Numbered from the stretch's first letter, positions 22,039-34,440 are shown. The stretch: DNA of 64,000 nucleotides from Microplitis mediator (GCF_029852145.1 NC_079975.1:22945364-23009363); one strand, 5' to 3'. Program-made: numbers and translations. The notes: generated by a model from the sequence alone, not told the origin.

Positions 22039-23330
22039 GGTAAGAGACTCATTACCTAATCAGGAAACTAGTACCCGATCACTCATATATTTGTATATTT
22101 ATATTTGATATATTTTACTAAATATTAGGGGCATGCGAATCGAGTTCGGAAAAGTTTTCAAATTATTTGTGACTTTTCGAATTATTCAATTTTTAAATTA
22201 TCCGAAAGTTTGTCGAGTTATTTGTAACTTTTCGGTTCATGTGAAATTTTTCGAATTATTCGTCAATTTTTGAATTATTAAAAAGTTTTCAAATTTTTTG
22301 TAACTTCCGAATAATTCAAAATTTTTCGGATTATTCAATTTTCGAATTAACCGAAAGTTTCTATATTATTTGTAACTTTTCGGATAATTTGAAGTTTTTG
22401 AATTATTCAATTTTTAAATTACCTGAAAGTTTGTCGAATTATTAGTAACTTTTTGGTTCATGTGAAATTTTTCGAATTATTTGTAACTTTTCGGATATTC
22501 GTCAATTTTTCGAATTATCCATAAGTTCCCAAATTATTTTTAACTTTCCGGATAATTTGAAATTTTTGAATTATCCGAAAGTTTATCAAATTATTTGTAA
22601 TTTTTCAAATTACTCGATTTGAATCGAGAAAACTGATAGGTTTTCAAATGTTCAATTTTTATTTAATGGAGAGCTTTTACCCGGGAAAAAGGGTCTCAAA
22701 ATTTAGTTATAATCACTTGGTGAAAAATAACCCAAAACTATTAATAGGTAAAACAGCTTTTACTTTCGACATAAGTCAAAAATTTCAGTTTATTTTACTA
22801 ATGAGAGTAATTTTTTACTTTCATCAAAAGTAAAAGCTATCGAATCCTACTGGTGACTTCGAGTTACTTTCTATGTACTAACTTTTGCTTACATTTTTTT
22901 CCGCAGTTTTCAAAATAACTAAAAAAAAATTTATCTGAAATTCTGAGCTCGATTTCCTCCCAACAAAAATTTGAATTATCGAAAAAAATACCCAACTTTG
23001 AATCAATTTTTTCAACCGGTTTCATTTTTAATCCCGGTTTAAATTACTATTGTTGGTATATCTAATATCTATACATACAATATATATAAAGTATACATTA
23101 TCATTATATATATACTAGCAAAATTAATTTAAACCTGGACAAAAATGAACCCAATTTAAAAAACGCCTCAAGTCATTAAAATTTTTTTTTTGAATAATTC
23201 CGAAATTTTCAAATACTTCGAAAACTTACAATTAAAAAAATTCGTTCTTATTCGCAGACCCACTAAATATAGATATACAAATATATGAAGTAATCGAGTA
23301 CTAGTTCCCTGATCAAGTACCAGGTCTTAC
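22039..23330. repeat. Family G palindromic MITE split by a hAT-like element
   Basis: Left half GGTAAGAGACTCATTACC...GATCACTCATATATTTG; right half ACAAATATATGAAGTAATCG...CCAGGTCTTAC. The intact relative at 37701-37831 is only about 131 bp, so the 1.1 kb between the halves is an insertion. Confidence 0.65.
22126..23262. mobile_element. hAT-like non-autonomous element with 8-bp target duplication
   Basis: Direct repeats CTAAATAT at 22118-22125 and 23263-23270 flank ends TAGGGGCATGCGAATC and the inverse of TGGGTCTGCGAATAAG. Eight-base duplications with YAGGG-type termini are hallmarks of the hAT superfamily (established). 1137 bp. Its first 490 bp are degenerate repeats of TTCGAATTATTTGTAACTTT type (22140-22620). 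There is no transposase frame. Confidence 0.75.
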
Positions 23331-24501
23331 ATTTAAAATATTTAATTTAAGATTATTTATTCACTGACTTTATTACCTCCCCACAATTTATTTTCTCGTC
23401 TTTGTAATATTTTAAATAACTAAAAAAAAAATATACATACATATGTATAAATATATATATACGTCAACATAATGAATTCAAATACACTCAATGTTTAATA
23501 AAACGTTCCAGCAACTTAACATCCTCATTTTAATATCAATCTCGGTCTTTTCCATCAAATAATTAAGAGACACACATATTGACTCTATTTGTGCGCGAGT
23601 TTAAGTCTTTGACTGTGACACAACGTGTATATTAATACACTTTATCGCACACAAAATAAAAATAAAAATAAAAAAAACGATAATTAATATCAGTCCTCGC
23701 TACACTAATTAACTCATTCATTCCCACTCATATACCGTAAGAGGATTAATTTTCACTGACAATTCGGACGTTAGGGAAAATTTATTATAATTTTACTTAA
23801 TTATTAATTATACTCACAGTTTAAACAAACGAAAAAAAAAAATAATATTAATATTAATAATAATAAAGGATATACACAGAATACAGGTACTGCCATCGGA
23901 CAAAAGACAATGGTACCGATGACTAAAGATCATATTGAAGTGCTTAAAAAAATTTATTTTAAAAGATTTATTATTTTAAACGCCAGTTGTTTAATTTTAA
24001 TATTTATTCTCAACCAAAAACAATTATCGTTTATGGGAGAATATTATTATTAATAATAATAATAATTAATAATATTATTTAGTTATCGCTATACCTGAAG
24101 CTCGTCAAGGGCCTGGTACTGTCAGTACTTAAGTTAAAAATATAACGACTGTTTAAGATAATAATTAATAACCTTTTCTTTTTTCTCCAGCATGATGTTG
24201 ATGACAAAAAAAAAAATAACAAACACTCACTGGCCATTTAATTAGTTAGCTATCGTCACAGTGTCCGATACAAGCACACAAATTATAAGATATACTGCGT
24301 GTCCTTTGGTGTGTGGATTATCTTGAGCAGTTTCCGTCAGTTTTTTTTTTTATTATTTATTTTATTTTATTTTGTTTAAATATTATTATTATTTATATAT
24401 ATATTTATATTTATTGAAGCTGCTTCAAGGCGACGTTACTTAACATTTTTTCACTTGTGCTTTCTGGCCCTTGAATCTCGAGCTTCTTGCTATGCACTCG
24501 G
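23331..24501. other. 3' flank of p66, no gene seen
   Basis: Intergenic DNA between the cysteine-rich gene and p66, presumably including the p66 3' UTR (24400-24501 is of mixed composition). Inverted AATAATATTA runs at 24040-24080 can fold. Nothing else recognised. Confidence 0.4.
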
Positions 24502-26969
24502 TTACGTCTTCCAATTGTGAGGGTGTGCTCGTGATGGCGCTTGATTGCCTTGGCCTTGTGATGCTTGGGAAGGTATCATGTCAAGTAGATATTGACGTTG
24601 TAAGTCGGCAGCTTGACGTTGCAACTCGACCATTCCTTTACTTCCGGCAGCTTGAGCCATCGCAAGTTGATAAGGATACAGAAGCGGATTAAATTGTGGC
24701 ATCATGTGAGCCGGTAGTGGCTGATGCTGTGGTAATCCTGGTACTTGAGACTTGGTCAATTCTGCCGAGTAATTCAATACTTTTAAAAAGGGGTAAGACA
24801 CACAATTCATAAATAAACTATGAGATAAAAAATCATTACCTCTTATCAGTTGTTGCTGGAGTGCAGCAGCCGCTGCTGCGTGATGGGGAGAAAATTTACC
24901 GCTTTCGGCGAGTTTTACTAGAGGATGGTCTTGGAGTTTTTGTGTGGGTGGAGTTGGGGCTGGTGGAGGAACTTGTTGAACTGATGGTTGAGGTGCTGGT
25001 GGTGTTGCTACTCGTCTTGTTGGAGTTACAGCCTTTGGAACCGGTTTTGGTGCTGGTGGATCGGGACTCGGACTTGCCGCTTGGGCTAATTTTTGTTCCA
25101 TTTCATGTTCTTGCTGTAGTGCTTTTACAAAAGCTGTTTTTAATCTGAAATATTTATTTTAACAAATTAATAATCTCATTATTTTATTGGATTTACTCTT
25201 GATAGTCACGTAGGAACCAGAAGACCCCAGAGTTTTAAACTCCAAATATCTCCATAAATATTCAGTTTAAAAAAAAAATACAAGATAACTTTTTTGTAGA
25301 GAATTTGAAGGGCTACAAAAAAGGTCTCTTGTAATTTTTCAAATAAGTCGATATTTACAAAGATATTTATAAAAAACCAATCACACTTTTTTTTCGATAA
25401 TTTGTAAATTTCTAGTAGAAAATTTTAAACTCCAATATCTCCATGAATATTCAGTTTTTAAAAAAAGTACAAGATATCTTTTTTGTAGAGAATTTAAAGG
25501 GCTACAAAAAAGTTCTCTTGTAATTTTTCAAATAAGTCGATATTTACAAAGATATTTATAAAAAACCAATCACACTTTTTTTTCGGTAATTTGGAAATTT
25601 TTAGTAGAAAATTTTAAACTCCAAAGATCTCCATAAATATTCAGTTTAAAAAAAAAGTACAAGATATCTTTTTTGTAGAGAATTTAAAGGGCTACAAAAA
25701 AGGTCTCTTGTAATTTTTCGATCAAGTCAATATTTACAAAAAACCAATTACACTTTTTTTTCGATAATTTTCAAATTTCTAGTAGAAAATTTTAAACTCA
25801 ATTTAAAAAAATAATTTTACTTTTTATAAAATAAAATTTTTTTATAAATTAAAATTCTATGTATAAATTAATTGGTTTTATTTCTCTAGCTGATAAAAAA
25901 TACTGGGATCTTATAGACTAGACTCCTCGTGACCCTTAAAAATAAATATAAAAAAAAAAAAAGTAAATTACCGATTAGTATGTTCAGCTTTAAGCGCTTT
26001 TTTAACATTTGTAGTAACGCAATGCTCGCAAATAACTCTAGGATCACGTCCAGCGGGAGGTCGTAGGAATGTCGCGTGCTGTCCACGTGGTCCTTCTTTT
26101 TTCCCGTTCGTCGCAGGTTTTTCCCACTTCCATACAGGCGTAAAATCAGTCTTACACTGGGTGCACTCGAAGGGTTCTGGTGGTGGTGGTATGGCCGGTT
26201 CTTTAGTGATAAAGTCAACGACATGCTCCAATCCAACAAGATAAATAAATTCTGTGTTTGATGGATTGGGAACGAAGTGCATCTCCGGAGGTGGAGGTTT
26301 TGGTGGCGGTATCTGCAGCAGTGTTTTTTCCAACTGATTTCTCAATGCTAATTTTGCTGCTGCTTGACGCTGGGCTGGCCTCTGACTGTCCTCCCTCGGC
26401 CTTTCCTTGATTTAAAATAAAAATATTTTATTTTTTCTCAGTCGCTCTTTATTTTTTACTACTTATTTAGTGGAAAATTTAAAACAATTGAACTACGGTA
26501 ATAATAATAATGATTTATAAAATGCTTGCTTCATACGTTAATTTAATAACGTCAAAATACCTGCTCAGGAATTACAGGAGTATTAATTGCTGTCGTAGTT
26601 TTACTTTCTTGAGATCCAACAACAAGCTGCTTTGTAATTACACAACAAATTATTGGTATCTCACAAATTATTTCATTTATCGATTTATAATTTTTTTAAA
26701 TTGTTAGTATTCTTACACTTAAGATCATTCTCAAACAATACCCGCCATTTTTTAAAAATATTCAGTGACCGTGAACTGACACAGCCGTAATAAAATTTTA
26801 TTAATTAATTAAAAAAAAAAATTAAAGCATTAATCGAAAAAAGGAGACCGTAGATTTTAAAAAAATTACTCACAATTGATAAAAATTTTTATTTTTTTCA
26901 AAATGAGAAATTATAAAAAAAAAATTTTTTTAAAAATTGCACTTGTAGTTTTTTTAATTTTCTACATGT

Positions 26970-27000
<31 letters not shown>

Positions 27001-28939
27001 GATCTGTTGACGAAAATCCAAAAATTTTTAATTGTCTTCAGAATTATTTTTTTTTAAATCTCTTGGCTTTAGTTTTTTTTAATTAATTAATAAAAGATTA
27101 TTAGTCATGACAGTCCGTCATTGAATATTTTTAAAAAGTAGGGGGAGGGGGGGGGGCATTGTCTGAGAAAGCCCTTGAATAATAAATAAATGAAAATTAA
27201 TAAAAATTACCTGGTGCGCGGGTACAGGTGTTGGGTCTTTAGTGGATCGTTCAGTTCTGTCAGGTAGCGCATGATACGTTGGTACATTTGCAGAGACACT
27301 AGGAGGCCGAGTTCGTGGATGAGGTGGCTGTGGTATCACCATATTCGGCGGCATTCCCGTACTCGACGTAGGACTTCGTCCGGCATTTGGCGGCAAAAGC
27401 ATTCCCGGAGGTGGAGCATGTAAACTACTGCTGCGACTCGGTGCCGGCTGGCCCCGGAGCAAAGGTGGCGGTGCTTTAGTTATTCTGTGACTAATAAAAA
27501 TAAATTAAAATTTATTAATTACAAAAATAATTCATGATACTGCAATTAGCCGATGATACTGAAGTTAACCGACTAACAATTTTTGAATTTTTTTAAAAAC
27601 GATAAATTTAGAAAAAAAAAATATTTGAAAAAATTGCACCTATAGTTTTTTAAATTTTCTACACGTGCATATATTTAGATTTATTTTTTTTTTGTAATTG
27701 ATTGGTTTAAAAAAATCTGAAAAGTTTTAATTGTCTTCTAACTTAAAAATCATAATTAGCCTTCTAATAATTTTTAGATTTTTATAAAACGATAAATTTA
27801 GAAAAAAAAAATATTTAAAAAAATTGCACCTATAGTTTTTTAAATTTCCTACATGTGCATTTTTCTATTTATTTTTTTTCTTAAAATTCAATTATTGTCA
27901 ATTGCCTGGTAACTATAATCCTAAAGTTGACAGACAATTAACAATTTTCGGATTTTTTTTTTCAACAAATCAATTACAAAAAAATAAAATATATACATGT
28001 AGAGAATTTAAAAAACTATAGGTGCAATTTTTTCAAATATTTTTTTTTCTTATAATTTATTGTTTTAAAAAGAATCCAAAAATTATTAGACGTCGGCTGA
28101 CTTTAGTATCATCTGGTAACTTCATTATCATAAATAAATTAAAAATAATTAATTAAAAGTACCTGTGAGCTACCGGTTGAACTGTTACAGGTGGAGGTAT
28201 TTTATTAGCAACCTTGGGTGGTATTGCCGCGATATTTTCTTTGAGCTGTTGCGACTGTTTTATTTTTTTCAATAACACCAATTTCATTTCCTCAGATCTC
28301 AAATCTTCTTTAAGTTTACGCAAATTTTTTTCCCGCTCCGCCAATTCATCCGAGGACAATTCTTTTATTGGTAATAGAGGCGGCATTTCTCCTTCATCAC
28401 TGTCTGAATTATTCCCATTAACATATCCATTAATTCTGGGCTCATCAGGACTTTCCGCGTAACTTTTTTCAGTCCTAGGTCTCAGAATGCGTCTCGGTCT
28501 TCTGTCTTCTCCAGTTTTCGGAGCCAAAATACCGCGGGAAGAATTTTGAATATTTCTCGGCTCTAATATATTATTATCCGAATTATTATTAGCATTCGAT
28601 GAATAATTAATACCCAGATTCAATGGTACACCAGGATCTCCACTGAGGTTACTTGAGGCTGAAGACGACTCTCGTCTTACGCTACTGCAAATAAATAAAT
28701 AAATAAAAATAAGTAATCGCTTATTATTCAAATACTGAATAAACAATTTTCAAAAATTAAAAGATAAAAAAACCTGTTTCCTTTTATTTTTACGTAACGC
28801 TTATCACCAGCGTAAATTTATTGATAAGTGTATTCGTTAAAACAAATGTTTAAACAACATAACGACTCACCTGACACTCAAGTCAACAACAGAATCTCCA
28901 TCTAAATCCATAGCTTCCATTTCTCTAGATGTCACTGCC
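24502..28939 (-). CDS. simj: p66 / simjang (GATAD2-type), NuRD complex subunit
   Basis: Bridges MBD2/3 to CHD4/Mi-2 within the nucleosome-remodelling deacetylase. Seven minus-strand coding exons: 28939-28871 (ATG at 28920), 28684-28163, 27484-27211, 26629-26561, 26405-25972, 25144-24840 and 24761-24502, all phases consistent; 637 residues from ATG 28920. Conserved region 1, the coiled coil that binds MBD2/3, is at about 124-170 (DELAEREKNLRKLKEDL, KLVLLKKIKQSQQ). Conserved region 2, the GATA-type finger, has C386, C389, C431 and C434 (ECTQCKTDFTPVWKWEK ... VICEHCVTTN), then KKALKAEHTNRLKTAFVKAL. The C-terminus is Pro- and Gln-rich. The 69-nt exon (QLVVGSQESK...) is symmetric, phase 0/0, and could be a cassette. 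The frame is open upstream of ATG 28920 to the acceptor, so translation may start in a more 5' exon (candidate 40995-41068). The 78-nt last intron is in frame and stop-free. Confidence 0.93.
25233..25789. repeat. Three tandem 190-bp repeats in a p66 intron
   Basis: Units 25233-25422, 25423-25611 and 25612-25789 (the last shortened), each starting TTTTAAACTCCAA.ATCTCC. Each unit is itself a fold-back: AAGATATCTTTTTTGTAGAG pairs with CTACAAAAAAGGTCTCTTG. Units are highly similar, so the duplication is fairly young. Confidence 0.85.
26719..27178. mobile_element. Family T TTAA-bounded element (copy 2) in a p66 intron
   Basis: Left TTAAGATCATTCTCAAACAA, right TTGTCTGAGAAAGCCCTTGA; right flank TTAA has mutated to TTGA. 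It encloses one family A-like palindrome (about 26880-27045, with TTGCACTTGTAG and CTACATGTGCA), as copy 1 at 5598 does. Confidence 0.55.
27535..28130. repeat. Array of three family A units in a p66 intron
   Basis: Units at about 27535-27750, 27751-27911 and 27912-28130. Starts TGATACTGAAGTTAACCGAC and similar, ends GTCGGCTGACTTTAGTATCA; inner TTGCACCTATAG/CTACACGTGCA palindromes. Confidence 0.7.
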
Positions 28940-31815
28940 CTGTAATAATAAAATTTAAAAAACAATTACATATTTATAAATATAAATATATAAAAAAAAC
29001 GTGTTACATTAAATTAAATATGAGTAAATATTTAATATTTAAAATTCAATGTAATAAACAAACGGCACTGAGAATTTAAATTATGATAATTGATTGTACA
29101 ATTAATTAACTACATGAAATAATTAATTTAATATGAATATTTATTGTAAACTAGACCGAAATGTCCACGTCTACGATTGCCTGCAGGTCAATTACGGGAC
29201 AACGTTCTAACCTCTTGTTTAAATTACAATTGGTGTCCCTTAGTATCAAGCAAGTATTTATTATTGATGTAATCAAGATCGTCGTAAGAAAAAATGATAA
29301 TAATAGAGATTATTGTTGTAAAAAAAAATCTAAAACAAATATGTGGTGTATATTTTTAATAATAAGATATCTCGCATCGTGTCTACTGTCAGAGTATGAT
29401 GACGACATACCTCAGCGATATCCAAATGTAAGTCACTTAACATTACTCGAAAACGGTATGTATCGAAGAATTAAATTTGATGCTTCGGAAGTGGCGTCTC
29501 CGCACAATGGCAGCTAAGCGTAGAGAGCAGGACTGAAAAGTAACCGAGGGGGGAGGAGGACGAGGTTTCTGTCGACTGGGGAGGGAACGGGAACGGTAAC
29601 GGGGACAGGGGACAGGGGATGATAGAGGAGCCGAAGGAGGGAAAGAGGAGTTGCTCCAAAGCAACAAACTAAACCACGAGAAATAATAATAAAAAAAAAA
29701 AAAAGAGCAAGTGAGACGGCGAGAAAGAGTAGATGTGGAGTACAGTAGTGAGTAGACAGAGTAAAGCGAATGGATATGGACGTTTTGTTCGTTTGCTGTT
29801 CGTTCGTTCCATTGGTGTGTAGGAGAGGGGACACTGTCGCACATTAATTACTTCTCCCCTCGGACCCTTGTCCTCCTGCCCACGATTTCGCTCTTACTCT
29901 GCTCTCTTACTAAACTCAACTCTACTCATATCAACTCGCTCTTTCTGTTCGTCTCTCCCCGCTTAGCTGCTTTCATTTACTTCAGATTGTCGAAACCCGT
30001 AACGCTGTACCGTCAGCGGGGGCGCGACCAAAAGTTATTCTCATTCCAATGCATAACATATCCAATACTCCTACCCTACCCCTGGCTTTTTCACCAATTT
30101 CCCGTATCTCTCCCTTTCCCTTTTCCAATATCTGGACGTTTTTTTTGTAATTGTAATATATATACATATATCCACATCCATACAAATGGACGTGTATACA
30201 CAAACCCCCGGTACATACGTGTGTACATCGGGAAATCGATTTTTCACCGGCGACCTCACCAACCTCAACCCCGGACGGACATCAAAACTGGAGATGATAA
30301 AAAAATATATTAAGTTTTAGATTACATCAACACATATGTTAATATTAAGATTTATGGTAAATAAAAGACCTTACGATACTTGTGTTGAGATGCTACATAG
30401 TAAGATCGCAACATGTTTGTATGTCGAGTCGATTTCACGTAATTACTGTCATTTCGGGCCGACAACCGTGCGCGACCTCGCTCTTTCCCTCCTTTTTCAG
30501 TCTCTTTTGCTACTGCCGTCTTTTTTTATATATATATCGTTCTCCTTCTTATTATATACGTGGCTTTTCTTTATCTTACAATCATGAATATCGCAATTGT
30601 CTACTATCGCGCGTTACTTTGCCGGATAATTGTACAATTAATTGCCATTACTTGGTTCTATTTTTTTAAAATTTAAATAAATATCAATAATATTTATATG
30701 CTTCAATTAAAAAACACATTCTTGCACATATGTATATATATATATATATAAATTAGGAAGAATGCCAAGGACGTGCTGCGAATGTGTACTTTTTTATTGG
30801 AAATAAAAATGTTATTGTTTTATTATTAGGATTCTATTTTTAAAAAATAAAACCCCATTACCTAAGAACTCAAAACTCAATGAAATATTAAATTATTCCT
30901 TATAAAATATATATATATAAAATATATAATTACCTCAATTTATAGGTTGTGTTGATAAAAATATTTATTGATTACAGGCAATTTTTTACAGACCCGGTGC
31001 AATTACTGATAAATTAAATATTAATTTATAACTCAGTAATTAAATACTCAGGATCGGAAAACATATTTGACATTTACACATATGTTTTTTTTTTTCATTC
31101 TCTCGAGTGTTTTTTTTTTTTAATTAAATAATAAACGGGGGACAATGACCAACATCACACACTTGACCGTTTACTACTTGAGCACGCACTATTTTTACAC
31201 GTTTTCACAATGTCTTTAAATCGCGGCATTTTCTCATATATTTGTTGGCTCGCATATGTAAATAATATGAGTTTATTTACATTTACTTATGACGTATTTA
31301 ATTATTTATTTATTTATTTATTGGGGGTAATGTTGTCTACTGGGAGGGATGTGTATGAGATTAATAAAAATCAGGAGAATGAGAAAAACACGCGCCACCT
31401 TCGCACAAAAATCAACGAGTAATTCAATATGGCGGTGCGGCAACACTTACTACTGTGTACTGACTGTTAGTCCGCCGAATTTGTTCTCCCTTTTCTAGGA
31501 ACATGAGTACTCGTGTTTTCTGTCTTTGTCGCAGGATTGTCACAGCAGTAGGTGTGTGTATATTATGTGTGTGTATATATATGTGAGTATATATGTAAGA
31601 GCGCCGGTAGTAAGCACGCATTCATCACCCTTTCGGGTGATACACGCGCGTGCACTTCTCGTCTTGCAACGACCCTCGTGGTTGACCTGCTGACCAACGG
31701 AAGTTAAAACGGAAGCACCGCGTGATCGTTCGAATAATGGCGCTACTTGTGTTTCGTTTTTGCGCGCCAATTTTTAATTGCTGGATAGTTTTTTATGAGT
31801 AGATGGATGATAGTG
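28940..31815. other. Probable p66 proximal promoter / 5' non-coding region
   Basis: Contains the least AT-rich intergenic DNA of the window: a purine-rich G tract at 29545-29650 (GGGGACAGGGGACAGGGG type), pyrimidine-rich tracts at 29850-29960 and 30480-30510, and CG-containing stretches at 30000-30300 and 31400-31770. On the minus strand this is CT-rich, like insect promoters and leaders. CAATATGGCGGTGCGG at 31425 resembles a YY1/Pho site. Overlapping frames on both strands here lack codon bias and homology, so I call no gene. A (TGTG/TATA) microsatellite lies at 31553-31595. Confidence 0.4.
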
Positions 31816-34037
31816 ATGAGTGTGAATGTAGCAGATAGAGAAATTTAAAATTGTAAATAATTAGAGTAAATGATTTGAAAAAAATGCACTTGTTAATTTG
31901 AAAATTTAAAAAATGCACATTTTTTTCAAATTTTATTGTGTTAATTGTTTATGACCGTGAAGTTAGCCGACACCCGTCATTTTAAAAATGAAAAAGCTTA
32001 TAACTTTAGAAAAAAAAAAAAAAATTTTCGAATTTGAAAAAAATGCTCGTGTAGATTTTTCAATTTTCTAGACGAGTATTTTTATAAAAAGATCAGAAAA
32101 GAAATACTCGAGGTACAATTTGAAATTAAATTTTAAGATTACTGATTTTGTATTCGAAAGGTTTTACAAACCTCATTACTTTTTGATTTTTATATATAAT
32201 TTTTCGAAATCGTTTTCGAATAAAATGTCTTGTAATTTAAAAGAGAACAAAAATTTTGAAATTTCAAAAAAATACTCGTGTAGAGTTTTCAATTTTCTAA
32301 ACGAGTATTATTTTTAAACGATCAAAAATATTCGAATTGTTATTTTAAATAAAAATTCATAAATTTATAATTAATCAAAAGCTAATTTGTTTTTAAAATT
32401 TATAGTCGGAGGCTCCCGTATTTATGACTACGAGAGTGTACTTACGACAAAATTAAAAAGCTTTGACGCTGTTTACAAATTTTGAAATTTCAAATAATAT
32501 TTTATATATATATATATATATATTAGGGTGATTCATTTCCGCAAAAGTTTTTTTTTTTAAGTGCTCAAGCAAAATCTCAAATCTCTGAGTCTATATTTTC
32601 TATGGGATTTCTATGGGATTTCCAGAGAATTTTACTTGCGATAATTCTATTTTTTTTTTAAACTCCGAGTGCTAGGTCTATATTTTCTATGGGATTTCTA
32701 TGGGATTTCTCTGGGATTTCCAGAGAATTTAACTTGCGATAATTCTATTTTTTTTACAACTCCGACTGCTGGGTCTATATTTTCTATGGGATTTCTATGG
32801 GATTTCTCTGGGATTTCCAGAGAATTTAACTTGCGATAATTCTATTTTTTTTACAACTCCGACTGCTGGGTCTATATTTTCTATGGGATTTCTATGCGAT
32901 TTCTCTGGGATTTCCAGAGAACTTGACTATGGGATTTCTCTGGGATTTCCAGAGAATTTAACTGGCGATTTCTGAGACTCTTTCAATCGAAAGTAACAGA
33001 TAATACCGGAGGAAAAAAAATATTAGAGTCCTAGATTGAGCAATCTTCATCGAAAAAAAAATTTCTCACCAAATATGAGCTCTTAATTCCAATGCTAAGT
33101 ACTTGCCATTTGATTTCAAAGATTTCCCATTTAAAATACACGTAAATTAAATTACTTTTTTTTTCAACTTTCTAATACTCAGCTGCGTTTCATGATATCA
33201 AGGCGGTTTTGGTCGCAAATTGTAGGGCATTTGGTGTTCTTCAAAAGTGCCCATAGTTACTTAGCTGTAATTCCAGCTGTTTCACTTGTGTCCGTTGCGG
33301 AACTCATTTTTCCTATGAAATTTACCTTTATTGGCATGCAGAACATAAACCAATGAAAGTACATCAAAAATGTTGATAGAAATTTTATAGGAAATTTTAT
33401 TCCCTTCGAAAAAAGTCCAACGAGTCAAGTCGCTAAAATCCGAGTTATAATCATTTTAATAATTTGAAAAATATAATATAAAAAAAAAATTATAATTGAT
33501 ATTTTTATTAATTAATTTTTATTTAAAATAACAATTCGAGTATTTTTGATCGTTTAAAAATAATACTCGTTTAGAAAATTGAAAACTCTACACGAGTATT
33601 TTTTCGAAATTTCAAAATTTTTGTTTTCTTTTAAATTACAAGACATTTTATTCGAAAACGGTTAATTTCCAGATTAAAAAATTGGAAAAGTGAAAAATAA
33701 AAAAAATACTCGTCTAGATTTCGAAAAATTATATATAAAAATCAAAAAGTAATGAGGTTTGTAAAACCTTTTGAATACAAAATCAGTAATCTTAAAATTT
33801 AATTTCAAATTGTACCTCGAGTATTTATTTTTTGATCTTTTTATAAAAATACTCGTCTAGAAAATTGAAAAATCTACACGAGCATTTTTTTTAAATTTGA
33901 AAATTTTTTTTTTTCTAAAGTTATAAGCTTTTTCATTTTTAAAATGGCGGGTGTCGGCTAACTTCACGGTCATTAATTGTTTACTCTATTTATTTATAAT
34001 TTTAAATTTGTCTGATGGCTGCTACATTCACCCTCAT
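31816..34037. mobile_element. 2.0 kb long-armed family A relative inserted in a family B element
   Basis: Outer family B ends: ATGAGTGTGAATGTAGCAG at 31816 and CTGCTACATTCACCCTCAT at 34037. Inside, TGACCGTGAAGTTAGCCGAC (31952) and its inverse (to 33972) bound a 2021-bp element with arms of about 410-470 bp (31952-32365 and 33500-33972). Direct repeats TTAATTGTTTA at 31941-31951 and 33973-33983 flank the inner element exactly. Long inverted arms plus a 9-11 bp target duplication is the Mutator-like (MULE) pattern. The core 32366-33499 holds a tandem repeat and no transposase frame. Confidence 0.75.
32585..32990. repeat. Tandem repeat, four units of 87-97 bp
   Basis: TCTATATTTTCTATGGGATT recurs at 32590, 32677, 32774 and 32871, each followed by GGGATTTCCAGAGAATTT and GCGATAATTC. 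Lies in the core of the 2.0 kb element. Confidence 0.9.
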
Positions 34038-34440
34038 TGATAGTGAAGTTTTTTGATGACTGATAGTTTTTTGATTATTTAAGAAACGATGAATTATAAA
34101 AAAAAAATATTTGGAAAAATTGCACCTATGGTTTTTTAAATTTTCTACATGTGCATATTTTTAGTTTTTTTTTTTTTTGTGTCATTGATTTGTTGAAAAA
34201 AAAATCCGAAAATTTTCAATTGTCTGTTGATTTCAGGATCATGTAAATGTATAGCAGACATGAGACAATTTATAAATTTTGAATAAATAAATAAATAAAT
34301 TCAAATAATCAAATTTAAAAAAATGCGCGTACAGATTTTTCATTTATCTAAATACGAATTTTAAAATTTTTTTTCTACTTATGATTTATTTATTTATTCC
34401 AAATTATTTTTCTTTTTTTTTTGTAATTGATTTATTGGAA
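34038..34440. repeat. Family A unit followed by a degraded family B unit
   Basis: 34038-34242: TGATAGTGAAG start, TTGTCTGTTGATTTCAGGAT end, inner TTGCACCTATGG/CTACATGTGCA. 34243-34440: TGTATAGCAGACATGAGAC start with AATGCGCGTACAG inside; the right end is lost. Confidence 0.55.

Noticed and set aside
29443..29844. Overlapping frames on the minus strand with Pro/Ser-rich translations
   Set aside because: They arise from pyrimidine-rich promoter-like DNA; no start context, splice sites or recognisable domain.
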